Shown piece by piece: positions 17,206 through 25,515 of a stretch of DNA of 64,000 nt; within the stretch, counting starts at the first letter, position 1, and every line of letters begins with the position of its first letter. Below the pieces are notes generated by a model. It was given only the letters and a program-made list of their open reading frames with translations, was not told the origin of the DNA and did no database searches. Location: the NCBI GenBank assembly GCA_021324015.1, contig JAJPJX010000162.1:87286-151285 (forward strand), given 5' to 3'. The stretch is from Solibacteraceae bacterium. GTDB lineage: Bacteria > Acidobacteriota > Terriglobia > Bryobacterales > Bryobacteraceae. Position numbers and translations under genes: made by a program.

Positions 17206-18126
17206 CTAGCGGCTGCGGCCCGACTCCGTCCGCAGAAAGGTCCCCTGCCTGAGTTCGTCGAAGGCCTGGCGGAGCTGCTCCTGCGTGTTCATGACGATGG
17301 GGCCGTACCAGGCGACGGGCTCTTCGAGCGGCTTGCCGGAGACCAGCAGGAAGCGGATGCCCTCTGCTCCGGCCTCGACGGTGAGCTCGTCTCCGCGGTC
17401 AAACAGGATGAGCGAGCGGTTATCGGCCTGCGTGGGAGGCGCGGTATCCGCCCAGCCGACGCTTTCGGTGGGCACGGCCAGAGGGCCGGAGGCGTTGCAG
17501 AACTTGCCGCTGCCAGCGAAGACGTAGGCGAAGGCGTGGCGCGTGGTCTCGACCGGGAGGGTCTTCCTCAAGCCGGGGGGCACGGAGACATCCAGGTAGA
17601 TGGGGTCGGCGGCGATGCCATCCACGGGGCCGGTCTTGCCCCAAAAGCTGCCGCACACGATGCGCACACGGGCGCCATCGTCGTCGGTGATGACGGGGAT
17701 ATCGGCGGCGTGCACTTCCTGGTAGCGGGGCGAGGTCATCTTGAGGGCCGCGGGGAGGTTGGCCCAGAGCTGAAACCCGTGCATGTGTCCCTGGGGGTCG
17801 CCCTTGGGCATCTCCTGGTGGATGATGCCGCTGCCGGCGGTCATCCACTGCACGTCGCCGGCGGCGATGACGCCGCGATTGCCCATGCTGTCGCCGTGCT
17901 CCACGGTTCCCGCGAGCACATAAGTGATGGTCTCGATGCCGCGGTGAGGGTGCCAGGGGAAGCCCGCCAGGTAGTCCTCGGGACGGTCGCTCCGAAAATC
18001 GTCCAGCAGGAGGAAGGGGTCGAAGTCGGTGGTGTTACCAAAGCCGAAGGCGCGCCGCAGGTGCACGCCGGCGCCTTCGACGGTGGGCTTCGAGCGGCTG
18101 AGCCGTTTGATGGGGCGAAGGGACAT
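17206..18126 (-). CDS. pirin family protein
   Basis: A 306-residue bicupin of the pirin family. The metal-site residues are present: HPHRGIETIT (two His), then VEHGDSMGN, then VQWMTAGSGIIHQEMP with the third His and the Glu. The N-terminal block FGFGNTTDFDPFLLLDDF is characteristic. Bacterial pirins bind iron and some act as quercetin dioxygenases or as redox-sensing partners of enzymes. The gene stands alone, with the ATPase pair upstream on the same strand. Confidence 0.92.
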   Translation of the reverse strand: MSLRPIKRLSRSKPTVEGAGVHLRRAFGFGNTTDFDPFLLLDDFRSDRPEDYLAGFPWHPHRGIETITYVLAGTVEHGDSMGNRGVIAAGDVQWMTAGSGIIHQEMPKGDPQGHMHGFQLWANLPAALKMTSPRYQEVHAADIPVITDDDGARVRIVCGSFWGKTGPVDGIAADPIYLDVSVPPGLRKTLPVETTRHAFAYVFAGSGKFCNASGPLAVPTESVGWADTAPPTQADNRSLILFDRGDELTVEAGAEGIRFLLVSGKPLEEPVAWYGPIVMNTQEQLRQAFDELRQGTFLRTESGRSR

Positions 18127-18191
18127 AAGGGATCTCCGATAAAGATGAGTCTATCGCGCCATCCCAGGCGGCGTGTGCCTCGCATGAGCAG

Positions 18192-18674
18192 TCACCTTCG
18201 CGGCGGGCGTGCCAGCTCGTCGAGGTCCAGTTTCCTGGTAGGGAATCGAAGCCCCTGCTGGGCGATCCTGCGCGCTTCCGGACTGGTGCCCGGAAACGAT
18301 ATCTTACCGGTCGCGACCCAGCAATAGCGGGCCGGCATTTTATCCAATGCGGGGGCCTCCCGCGCCCGCCATTCCCGCAGCCACAGCAACTTTTTCAGGA
18401 CGTCGCCCACATGACGGGACGATGATGCCGGATGCGCCTCGATCCAAACCACCAAGTCGGCGCTTAGGGTGTCGCGGATGCCGATGGCGTAGTCCCATCG
18501 CGACGCATTCGGATGTACTATGCGGAGGGCTTCGTCCAGATCCACGCTGCCGCGCAGCCGGCGCGTATCCGCGCATTGCAGCCGGTTTCGATCCGCCTCC
18601 CGGATCCCTTGAAGCCCTTTCTGAAAATGATCAAGGATGGCGGCCGTGCTCCGCACGGCCTTTTCAAAGGTCAC
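18192..18674 (-). CDS. small protein coupled to OLD-like ATPase (putative effector)
   Basis: I do not recognise a named family. The 160-residue protein starts with GTG inside the ATPase stop codon (GTGA overlap), so it is co-made with it. The middle part, WDYAIGIRD then LVVWIEAHPASS then VLKKLLWLREW, has the spacing of a strand-strand-helix core with acidic residues followed by lysine, as in PD-(D/E)XK nucleases, though with E-x-H in place of E-x-K. Charged tails (ARPPRR) close it. If the nuclease reading is right, the pair could be a defence module in which the ATPase senses and this protein acts; an immunity or regulatory role is also possible. Confidence 0.6.
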   Translation of the reverse strand: MTFEKAVRSTAAILDHFQKGLQGIREADRNRLQCADTRRLRGSVDLDEALRIVHPNASRWDYAIGIRDTLSADLVVWIEAHPASSSRHVGDVLKKLLWLREWRAREAPALDKMPARYCWVATGKISFPGTSPEARRIAQQGLRFPTRKLDLDELARPPRR

Positions 18675-19831
18675 CTGCTTTCACCTGCCGCGACGGCATC
18701 GGCAACCGCGTTTGCCACGCGCCCACTCAACTCCGTCAGGCCGCCCCATCCAGCTTCAACCTTTTCGGCCGATGCCGGGTCGAGATTGGAGATGTCCCGG
18801 GTCTTGCCGGACTCACGATCGAAGTAGTACACGCGGGCGTCCTTTTGCAGTGCAGTTCTTCCTAGGTCCAGCGTAGTCGGACCGGGCTTGATTTTGAAGA
18901 TCCGGATCACGGCCCTTGCGTCAGCCTTGTTTTCGCGGAGGTTCCGCAACGCCCAAACGAGATCAAGAACGTACGGCGAGTGAGTTGACAGGCACACCTT
19001 GTAACCACGCCACAACAACTCAAGAACAATCACCAACAAAGTTTCAATGGCTTCCGGATGCAAGCCCATCTCAAGCTCTTCAATGATCACCCACTGTATT
19101 TCGCCCCTGCGTTTGACCTTTGTAGGCGGCAGCAGCCGGTACAGGCCCAGCAGCAAGGGAACAAACTCGCGCTGGCCCGCCGACCACACCATGTACGGCA
19201 GTTTCCGGGTATGTTCGGCATCGCTTAGCACGAGCCGTTTCTGCGGGCCGGTCTTTTCCAACTCAAGTTGAAAGCCGGAAAATATGTTGCGGGACAGCAA
19301 TTTCCGGATTTCGCTCTTTAGCCTTTTCGGCTGTGGATAGACCGCCTCACTCCGGCCGAGCCCTTCCATCAATAGACGCAACTTCTCGCTGAAATCCCGC
19401 ACGGCGAATGGATCGCCCGGCTTGTAGTCGGTGAAAGGCCGCAGCCAACCGTCCCGGCTGAGAGTGAGCACCCGTTGAGCAGGAATAAAAAAACTACGTT
19501 CGACGCCGGCTTTTCTCTTGGCGCGAACCAACTCATCGAGCGAGACCCGCTCGCCGCGCCAGATCATCTCACTGCCCTGTGAGTTCCAGATGCGGCCGGT
19601 GCCCTCGCCAAGATATAACTCGAGGAAGTCGGCCGCGTTTTTACGCCAATCCAGTCCATGCAGTTTGAGGGTATGGAAAATTGGTCCGGTGTCGACCAAA
19701 AGCTTGAGAAATTGCAGGAAGATGCTTTTTCCGCTGGCTTGGGGCCCCACCATCACGGTGAGATCGCCAAAGTGGATATTGGCCTCTATAATCGGCCCAA
19801 TCCGCTTCAGTATCAGAGTCTCGTTCGTCAT
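18671..19831 (-). CDS. OLD/RecF-like AAA ATPase (no TOPRIM domain)
   Basis: A 386-residue ABC-type ATPase of the AAA_15/AAA_21 kind. Walker A is GPQASGKS (residues 29-36), a signature-like block is VWSAGQREFVPLLLGL, Walker B is VIIEELEMGLHP, and the switch histidine is in LSTHSPYVLD. Unlike OLD nucleases it ends about 80 residues after the histidine with no TOPRIM. Its stop overlaps the start of a 160-residue protein. Such ATPase-plus-small-partner pairs are common in anti-phage systems (PARIS, Septu, retron-linked OLD), but the partner here is not one of the known effectors I recognise. ATG 19831 is used; an in-frame start further up would add 13 residues. Confidence 0.82.
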   Translation of the reverse strand: MTNETLILKRIGPIIEANIHFGDLTVMVGPQASGKSIFLQFLKLLVDTGPIFHTLKLHGLDWRKNAADFLELYLGEGTGRIWNSQGSEMIWRGERVSLDELVRAKRKAGVERSFFIPAQRVLTLSRDGWLRPFTDYKPGDPFAVRDFSEKLRLLMEGLGRSEAVYPQPKRLKSEIRKLLSRNIFSGFQLELEKTGPQKRLVLSDAEHTRKLPYMVWSAGQREFVPLLLGLYRLLPPTKVKRRGEIQWVIIEELEMGLHPEAIETLLVIVLELLWRGYKVCLSTHSPYVLDLVWALRNLRENKADARAVIRIFKIKPGPTTLDLGRTALQKDARVYYFDRESGKTRDISNLDPASAEKVEAGWGGLTELSGRVANAVADAVAAGESR

Positions 19832-19882
19832 GGTGAGCCATGCCCCCAGAGCCGCCAACTGGCGGCACACGCAATTCCTATC

Positions 19883-20341
19883 CTACTTGCGTTCGTAGCG
19901 GCCGAGGTAGTGGGCCTCGGCCAGGATGTGGCCGCGCAGGGCTTTGTCGAGGGCGGCGCGGCCGGCGCCTTCGGGGAGGCCGAGGGAGGCTGTGTCCAGC
20001 GCGTAGAGCTTGAAGTAGTAGCGGTGGGCGCCGTGGCCGCGCGGGGGGCAGGGGCCTCCGTAGCCCAGGCGGCCGAAATCGTTCTTGCCGCTCTTGCCCA
20101 GGCTGCCGGGCTTGTAGCCCTGGGCAAGGGCGTGCACGGAAGGGGAAAGGTCGTAGAGCAGCCAGTGGTTCCAGGTGCCAGCGGGGGCATCGGGATCGTC
20201 CATGATGAGCGCGAAGCTCTGCGTGGGGGCGGGCGAATCACTCCACTCGAGCGAAGGAGACAGGTCCGCACCGTCGCAAGTGTGGAGCCTGGGAATCATG
20301 CCGCCTTCCGGGAACGCGCTGATGATGAGCTGTAGAGCCAT
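19883..20341 (-). CDS. YbhB/YbcL family Raf-kinase-inhibitor-like (PEBP) protein
   Basis: A 152-residue cytoplasmic PEBP-fold protein. Both family signatures are intact: MDDPDAPAGTWNHWLLYDL and YGGPCPPRGHGAHRYYFKLYALD, which build the anion-binding pocket. Length is typical for the bacterial YbhB group. Biological role in bacteria is not established. It ends six bases downstream of the GH116 stop side (the GH116 gene begins upstream on the same strand), and may be a read-through passenger. Confidence 0.93.
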   Translation of the reverse strand: MALQLIISAFPEGGMIPRLHTCDGADLSPSLEWSDSPAPTQSFALIMDDPDAPAGTWNHWLLYDLSPSVHALAQGYKPGSLGKSGKNDFGRLGYGGPCPPRGHGAHRYYFKLYALDTASLGLPEGAGRAALDKALRGHILAEAHYLGRYERK

Positions 20342-20347
20342 AGCAAA

Positions 20348-22951
20348 TTACCCCAGAGAGAGCTCGAGCTTTTCTCCTTGACGAAGCGCCACGGGGGAGG
20401 CGAAGCGGATCACGGCTTCGCCCGCGGATACGGCCAGGGTGGCCGGCACAGCGGAGGTCAACTGGGCGGCGGCGTTTTCGAACGGCAACCGAAGGGCGGC
20501 CATCTCCAGCCGGCCGCCTTCGACCTGGATGCGGGCGGCGAGTTTTCCGGCGGTACGCTCCTGAGAATAAGCACCCCAGGAAGTGCCGGTGGAGAACAGG
20601 CAGCGGAAGCGGTCCGGGGAGGTGCGGGGGCGGAAACCCAGCTCGCGGCGGGGCGCCGACCAGGAGAATCCGGAGAGGGCCGTCAGCACGGACCAGCTGG
20701 ACATGGCGCGGGCGTAATGGTGGCCGCACTCGACCTCGTTCCAGGGATTGCGGCGCCGGCCATCGTAGCGGGAGCGCACGGCATCCACGATGGCCAGGCC
20801 TTCTTTCACGCGGCCTTCGTAGATGAGATGCGCGGCCACCTGATATTCGATCCCGGTCCAGACTTCATCGGAATAGACAAAGGGCAGCGCGGGGCGCTTG
20901 CCCTGCGGCCAACTGCACAGCAACAGGCCTTTCTCATCTTCCAGCGCGTAGATGCGCTGGGCGTTGGGCAGGGTCTCGAACTCCTGGCGGAAGTTGTAGC
21001 GGTAGATGGAATCGAGGGCCTTCTGCACGTGATCGTGGGGAAGGAGTTTGCCGAGGTTGACGACCTCGGCGAACCACTGGCCGAGCAACTGGTCGGAGAG
21101 GCAGCCTTCGCCGTATTGGTACTTGGCGGCCTTGGGCTGGGACTCATCCACCTTTTGCACGTAGTATTCGCCGTTCCACAGGAGCCGGTCGAGCCGCGCG
21201 GCGCCCTGGCGGAAGAGATCCTGGTAGGCGCGGGCGGCAGCCTGATCGCCGAGATGGGCGGCCATTTTCGAAGCGGCCAGCAGGGCTCCCAGGTAGAGGC
21301 TGCCCATCATGGAATTGGGGCCGTAGAACTCGATGTCGTAGGTGTTGTGCTGCTCGCCTTCCATGACGCCGTCGCGGTCGGCGTCCCACTTGGCCCAGGC
21401 ATATTCGAGAGCCCGCCGGACTTTGGGCCAGAGCTTGCGGAGCCACTCGTCACCGGCGCCAAGCTGCCATTCGCGGTAGACCTTCAGGACGCAGCCCATC
21501 TGGCCGTCGGCCGCGGGATGGATGTGGTTGCCTCCCTGGCGCAGCGGCACGGGAGTGCGGAAGCTCATGCTGCCGTCGGGCCGCATGTTCACCAGGAAGT
21601 CGATCTCGCGCATGCCGCGCTCGACATCGGGGTAAAGATGCGCCATGGCCTGCTCGTAATTGAAGACGTGGGTGCAGTTCATGGGACAGCAGCCGCCGTT
21701 GTCGTTGCAGCCTTCAAAGGCCAGGGTTTTGGGGCCCGCAAGCACCATCACGGTATTGGTGCGCAGGATGGAGGCCTGGCTGGAAACGGCGTCCAGCACG
21801 GGCGCGGGCAAGGTAGAAGAGAAGAGCGTATCGCGGTAACGCAGCGAGCGGGCACGCAGGGATTCGTAGTGCGAAAGCGTATAAGCGGCGGGCTCCCAGG
21901 CCGACGGCCAGCGGCTGCCGTAGTGGTTGGGCAGGGGCTCGCCTTTATGCTCGGGTTCGCTGGTCCAGTAGTTTTCGGTGTTGGGAAAATGCCAGGCGAG
22001 GACATGCACGACCTGGCGGGATTCACCAGGGGCGAGGGAGAAATGCGAGGCCAGGGTGGCGTACTCGGTCTCACCTTCGGCGGAGGGCTGGGAAGCATTG
22101 CCGGGGAAGCGGCCCTTGGAGAGGAATTCGTCCCACCATTCTTGAAAGTCGTCCCACCAGGGACCGTGATCCCATTCCAGCCGGTAGGAGGTATCGGCAA
22201 CGGAAGTCAGCAACGCCAGGGAACCGTAGTGCGTGGAGTCGGCCGCGTACTTCCGCGAGGAGAGGAACAGTCCTCGCTGGCCGTCCGCACTGCGGAATTC
22301 GTTGAAGTTCTGACCGAAGAACGAGGCGCGGCGGCTGTGCAGGCGGGAGACGCCGTCGTAGCCGGCGGGATTCATCAGGGAGAAAGCCAGCGCGGCATCC
22401 AGACGGGAGCGGGCCCGGGAGGTGACGCGGTAGGCGAGTATGGCGACAGGCAGGGAGGAATCGCCGGTCTCCAAGGGGATCATGGGGTTGAAGGCCTCGA
22501 GGGACACCTCGACGGGGAGACGCGCGTCGCGGAAGCGGACGTGGGCGAACGGGTAGGCGCCGGTGAACGTGGCTTCCTGGAAGTGCGGCAGGCCGATGGC
22601 AGTTTCGCGCGGCACACCGGAGCCGCCCGTGAAGGGCGGCAGGGGGATGCGCTCGAGTACACGGATGCGCGGCTTGGCCAGACCGCCGCCGGAGAGGCGC
22701 AGCGCGGCGAAAGTGAACGGCAGGACGCCGCCTTTATTCGGGCGGTTGAAGATCTCCCAATCGCGCAGATTGCCGTAGCCGCCGAGCGAGACGGTCCCGG
22801 TGCCGATGCCGCCGAGAGGGAAGGCGATTTCGCGCAGGGCCTCGCCGGTGAAAACACGTCCGGTGGCCGGTTGCGGCGCAGAGCCAGTCTGGGCGGGAGC
22901 GGCGGCCGCGGCGGCGGAACCGGCGAGCAAGTGACGTCTGCTGATCCTCAT
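20348..22951 (-). CDS. exported GH116-family glycosidase (beta-glucosidase/glucosylceramidase-like)
   Basis: An 867-residue protein with a Tat signal (MRISRRHLLAGSAAAAAA). The N-terminal beta domain begins EIAFPLGGIGTGTVSLGG, the usual start of GH116/DUF608, and the (alpha/alpha)6 catalytic domain has EGCNDNGGCCPMNCTHVFNYEQ, MEGEQHNTYDIEFYGPNS and NPWNEVECGHHYARAM. Bacterial relatives act on beta-glucosides or xylosides; human GBA2 is the glucosylceramidase in this family. The ATG at 22951 has AGGAG nine bases upstream and overlaps the CobW-type stop (ATGA). A long upstream extension in the same frame is shadow of the CobW gene and is not included. Confidence 0.9.
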   Translation of the reverse strand: MRISRRHLLAGSAAAAAAPAQTGSAPQPATGRVFTGEALREIAFPLGGIGTGTVSLGGYGNLRDWEIFNRPNKGGVLPFTFAALRLSGGGLAKPRIRVLERIPLPPFTGGSGVPRETAIGLPHFQEATFTGAYPFAHVRFRDARLPVEVSLEAFNPMIPLETGDSSLPVAILAYRVTSRARSRLDAALAFSLMNPAGYDGVSRLHSRRASFFGQNFNEFRSADGQRGLFLSSRKYAADSTHYGSLALLTSVADTSYRLEWDHGPWWDDFQEWWDEFLSKGRFPGNASQPSAEGETEYATLASHFSLAPGESRQVVHVLAWHFPNTENYWTSEPEHKGEPLPNHYGSRWPSAWEPAAYTLSHYESLRARSLRYRDTLFSSTLPAPVLDAVSSQASILRTNTVMVLAGPKTLAFEGCNDNGGCCPMNCTHVFNYEQAMAHLYPDVERGMREIDFLVNMRPDGSMSFRTPVPLRQGGNHIHPAADGQMGCVLKVYREWQLGAGDEWLRKLWPKVRRALEYAWAKWDADRDGVMEGEQHNTYDIEFYGPNSMMGSLYLGALLAASKMAAHLGDQAAARAYQDLFRQGAARLDRLLWNGEYYVQKVDESQPKAAKYQYGEGCLSDQLLGQWFAEVVNLGKLLPHDHVQKALDSIYRYNFRQEFETLPNAQRIYALEDEKGLLLCSWPQGKRPALPFVYSDEVWTGIEYQVAAHLIYEGRVKEGLAIVDAVRSRYDGRRRNPWNEVECGHHYARAMSSWSVLTALSGFSWSAPRRELGFRPRTSPDRFRCLFSTGTSWGAYSQERTAGKLAARIQVEGGRLEMAALRLPFENAAAQLTSAVPATLAVSAGEAVIRFASPVALRQGEKLELSLG

Positions 22952-23967
22952 ACGATCTCCTGGAAACGATGTTCTGGGGTGGGAGGCGCCGGGCGGAAGG
23001 CTTCCACGTGGCGTACCTGGAGGCTGCCGGGAAGCCCGGCGGCGGCGCGGTCCACCAGGGCGCGGAGCAACTCGGGCGGGCCGCCGGCGCGGAGATTGAG
23101 CACCAGCCGGTGGCGGCGCGCGGGCGCCGCATCGAGGGCGCCCTCGACCTCCGGCGGGTCGCCATTGCGGCAGATGCCGGCTTTGAGACAGCCGGTGCGG
23201 GTCTGCGCGAACAGCTTGAGGTGCGCGATCGAGACGCTTTCGGCGGTGAGGGCGCGGTCCAGAGCGTCGAGCAGCGGGCCGGCCACGGCGGCGGGGGTGA
23301 GCGCGCGGCGCAGACTCAGCCCGGCCTCCCAGTTGAGCCAGCCCAGAGCAGCCTCGGCTTCGGCGTAGCGCCGGTAATCGATGCGGAGGAGGCGAGAGCC
23401 GGCGGGAAGGGCGCCTTCCAGCACCTCGGCCAGCCACTCGGCGACCCCCTGCCCCGTGCGGGCGCTCAAGGAATGCGGCAGGCCGGGGTAGAGGTCTGCC
23501 TTGGTGTAGCGCACCAGGTCGGCTTCCGCGAGTTGTTTCCGGAACAGGTAAGCCACGTGCGGGCCTTCGAGAGCGCGCTCCCGTGCGGGATCCACCAGCA
23601 CCGTGAGGGGCGCGAGGCGGAAGCGATCCCCGTAAAACATCTTGATCGGCTGGAGGATTGTAGCGGAGAGGTCCGCGCAGCTTCCCACCGGCTCGGCTAG
23701 GATGACGTGAGGCGCGGCGGCAAGCAGGCGTTCGGCCGAGCGCAGGAACTCGGAGAAGCGGCAGCAGAAGCAGCCGGCGGTGATTTCTTCGGTGGCGAAG
23801 CCGGCGGCGGCGAAGAGGCGGGTATCCACCAGTTCCCCGCCCTGATCGTTGGTGACGATCGCCACGCGCCGGCCGGCCGCGCGCAAGCGGGTGGCGGCGG
23901 CCAGCAGCAAGCTCGTTTTTCCGGCGCCAAGGAAGCCGCCTACCAGGACCAGGGTGGGAGCCGCCAT
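22948..23967 (-). CDS. CobW/COG0523-family GTPase (metal chaperone-like)
   Basis: A 339-residue G3E GTPase. The P-loop is GGFLGAGKTS, the family metal-binding motif is present as GCFCC within ITAGCFCCRF, and the Walker B region is HVILAEPVGSCAD. Family members deliver zinc, cobalt or other metals to enzymes using GTP. The C-terminal part departs from the standard CobW_C domain and looks like a ring-type beta domain. It precedes the GH116 gene with an ATGA overlap, so it may be needed for, or simply co-transcribed with, the glycosidase. Confidence 0.87.
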   Translation of the reverse strand: MAAPTLVLVGGFLGAGKTSLLLAAATRLRAAGRRVAIVTNDQGGELVDTRLFAAAGFATEEITAGCFCCRFSEFLRSAERLLAAAPHVILAEPVGSCADLSATILQPIKMFYGDRFRLAPLTVLVDPARERALEGPHVAYLFRKQLAEADLVRYTKADLYPGLPHSLSARTGQGVAEWLAEVLEGALPAGSRLLRIDYRRYAEAEAALGWLNWEAGLSLRRALTPAAVAGPLLDALDRALTAESVSIAHLKLFAQTRTGCLKAGICRNGDPPEVEGALDAAPARRHRLVLNLRAGGPPELLRALVDRAAAGLPGSLQVRHVEAFRPAPPTPEHRFQEIV

Positions 23968-23984
23968 GTGAGAGATGGTAGCAC

Positions 23985-25400
23985 TCAGCGGGACGGCGGA
24001 AGCTCGGCCACGAGGATGAGGGAGAGGCCGCGGACGGGCAGGACGGGGTCCAGGCGTCGCAGCAGCCAGACCGTTTTATCGAACAGCTTGAGGGTGAGCT
24101 TGTTGATGCTGCCGCGACCCAGCAGGCGGCTGTACACGCGCCAGGGAGTGGCCCCGGCCTTGTTGAAGTCGTACACCCTGCGGATGCGGAAACCCTGCTC
24201 CTCGACCAGAGCGGCGGCTTCCTGGCGAGTGAAGCGCCGCTTGTGGCCCATGGCGCGGTCGAGCGAGCCGTAAAGCGCGGGATTCTGGGGCACGAGCACG
24301 ACCAGCACGCCGCCGGGCGATAGCGTCTCCCGCAGCGCGTGGAGAGTGACGGCGGGGTCGTCCAGGTATTCGAGCACGTTCAGGCACAGGACCGTATCGA
24401 AGCTGCCGCGGAGGGGCTCGAAATCGGCGGGGACGGCGGGATCGATGCGGCGCACGCAGACGTTGGGGGTGCGCAGGAAGCGATTGTGGAGGGCGTGCAG
24501 ATGCAGGGGATCTTTTTCGCCCGCGACGTAATACAGGCGGCGGGACATGAGCCGCGCGGTAAGATTGCCGATGCCCGCGCCGACTTCGAGCACGGTGTCG
24601 CCCAGGTGCGGGCGCACAGTGCGGGCCAGCCAGCTCAGGTATTGCGGCGTGCCCGCCAGGTTACCAAGCACGCCGCGGCCGTAGGTGGTGACGTAGAGAT
24701 CGTCGATCAGCCAGAACTTCAGGATGACGCCGAGCGCCTTGACGCCGTCCTTCCAGCCGATTTTCTTGCCCTCCTCGTAGGTGCGGCCGTGATAGCTGAT
24801 GGGCACTTCATAGATGCGCAGCTTGCGCTTGGCGCACTTCATGACGAATTCCGGTTCGAAGCCGAAGCGGTCCGATCGGATGGGGATGCTCTTGAGCAGG
24901 TCGGTGCGGAAGACCTTGTAGCACGTCTCCATGTCGGTGAGGTTTAGGTTGCAGAACATGTTGGAGAGCGTGGTGAGGCTCTTGTTGATCATGGAGTGCC
25001 AGTAGGGCAGCACGCGGGTCTGCTCGCCGGCGAGATAGCGGGAGCCGAACACAGCATCGGCGCGGCCATCCAGCAGAGGGCGGAGGAGGCGGGAATACTC
25101 GATGGGGTCGTACTCCAAGTCGGCATCCTGGATCAGCGAGAAGTCGCCCGTGGCGTACTGGATGGCGCTGCGCACAGCAGCGCCTTTGCCCCGGTTGACC
25201 TCGTGGCGATAGAGGCGGATGCTGGGGGTGGAGCCGGCGAGGCGCTCGAGGATGTCGAAGGTGCCGTCGGTGGAACGGTCATCCACGATGACCAGTTCGC
25301 GCTCCATCTCTTCGGGGAGCGGCGCGGCGAGCACGCCGGCGATGCAGCGCTCCACGACCGTACGCTCGTTGTAGACGGGCATGAGGATGGAGAGTTTCAT
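23985..25400 (-). CDS. glycosyltransferase 2-SAM methyltransferase fusion protein
   Basis: A 471-residue two-domain protein. Residues 1-235 are a DPM1-like GT2 domain: LSILMPVYNE, DDRSTDGT, the DXD-type QDADLEYDP, and CYKVFRTDLL then FGFEPEFVMKCAKR. Residues 255-460 are a class I methyltransferase with motif I DTVLEVGAGIGNL and the post-motif FDTVLCLNVLEYLDD. It probably adds a sugar to a lipid carrier and methylates a product or lipid, at the inner membrane face. ATG 25400 is chosen because the 11 residues upstream are unconserved. The gene is only 18 bases upstream of the CobW gene. Confidence 0.9.
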   Translation of the reverse strand: MKLSILMPVYNERTVVERCIAGVLAAPLPEEMERELVIVDDRSTDGTFDILERLAGSTPSIRLYRHEVNRGKGAAVRSAIQYATGDFSLIQDADLEYDPIEYSRLLRPLLDGRADAVFGSRYLAGEQTRVLPYWHSMINKSLTTLSNMFCNLNLTDMETCYKVFRTDLLKSIPIRSDRFGFEPEFVMKCAKRKLRIYEVPISYHGRTYEEGKKIGWKDGVKALGVILKFWLIDDLYVTTYGRGVLGNLAGTPQYLSWLARTVRPHLGDTVLEVGAGIGNLTARLMSRRLYYVAGEKDPLHLHALHNRFLRTPNVCVRRIDPAVPADFEPLRGSFDTVLCLNVLEYLDDPAVTLHALRETLSPGGVLVVLVPQNPALYGSLDRAMGHKRRFTRQEAAALVEEQGFRIRRVYDFNKAGATPWRVYSRLLGRGSINKLTLKLFDKTVWLLRRLDPVLPVRGLSLILVAELPPSR

Positions 25401-25515
25401 AGCGGACGGGAACGGGTCTCCCCCAGCGGACACTCAACCCTTCACTATACTAGGAGAGCGATCCGCGGTCAGCGATCGGCAGCCAGCCAGAGTTGACCGC
25501 CGGGAGGACTTAGAG

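Noticed and set aside
18192..19831. PARIS, Gabija or classical OLD nuclease
   Set aside because: No TOPRIM/DUF4435 or helicase partner is present; the ATPase ends soon after its switch histidine and the partner is too small.
20378..23368. Very long open frame (996 codons) on the plus strand
   Set aside because: It is exactly antisense to the GH116 and CobW genes, which have full family motifs. High GC leaves few stops in the opposite frame.
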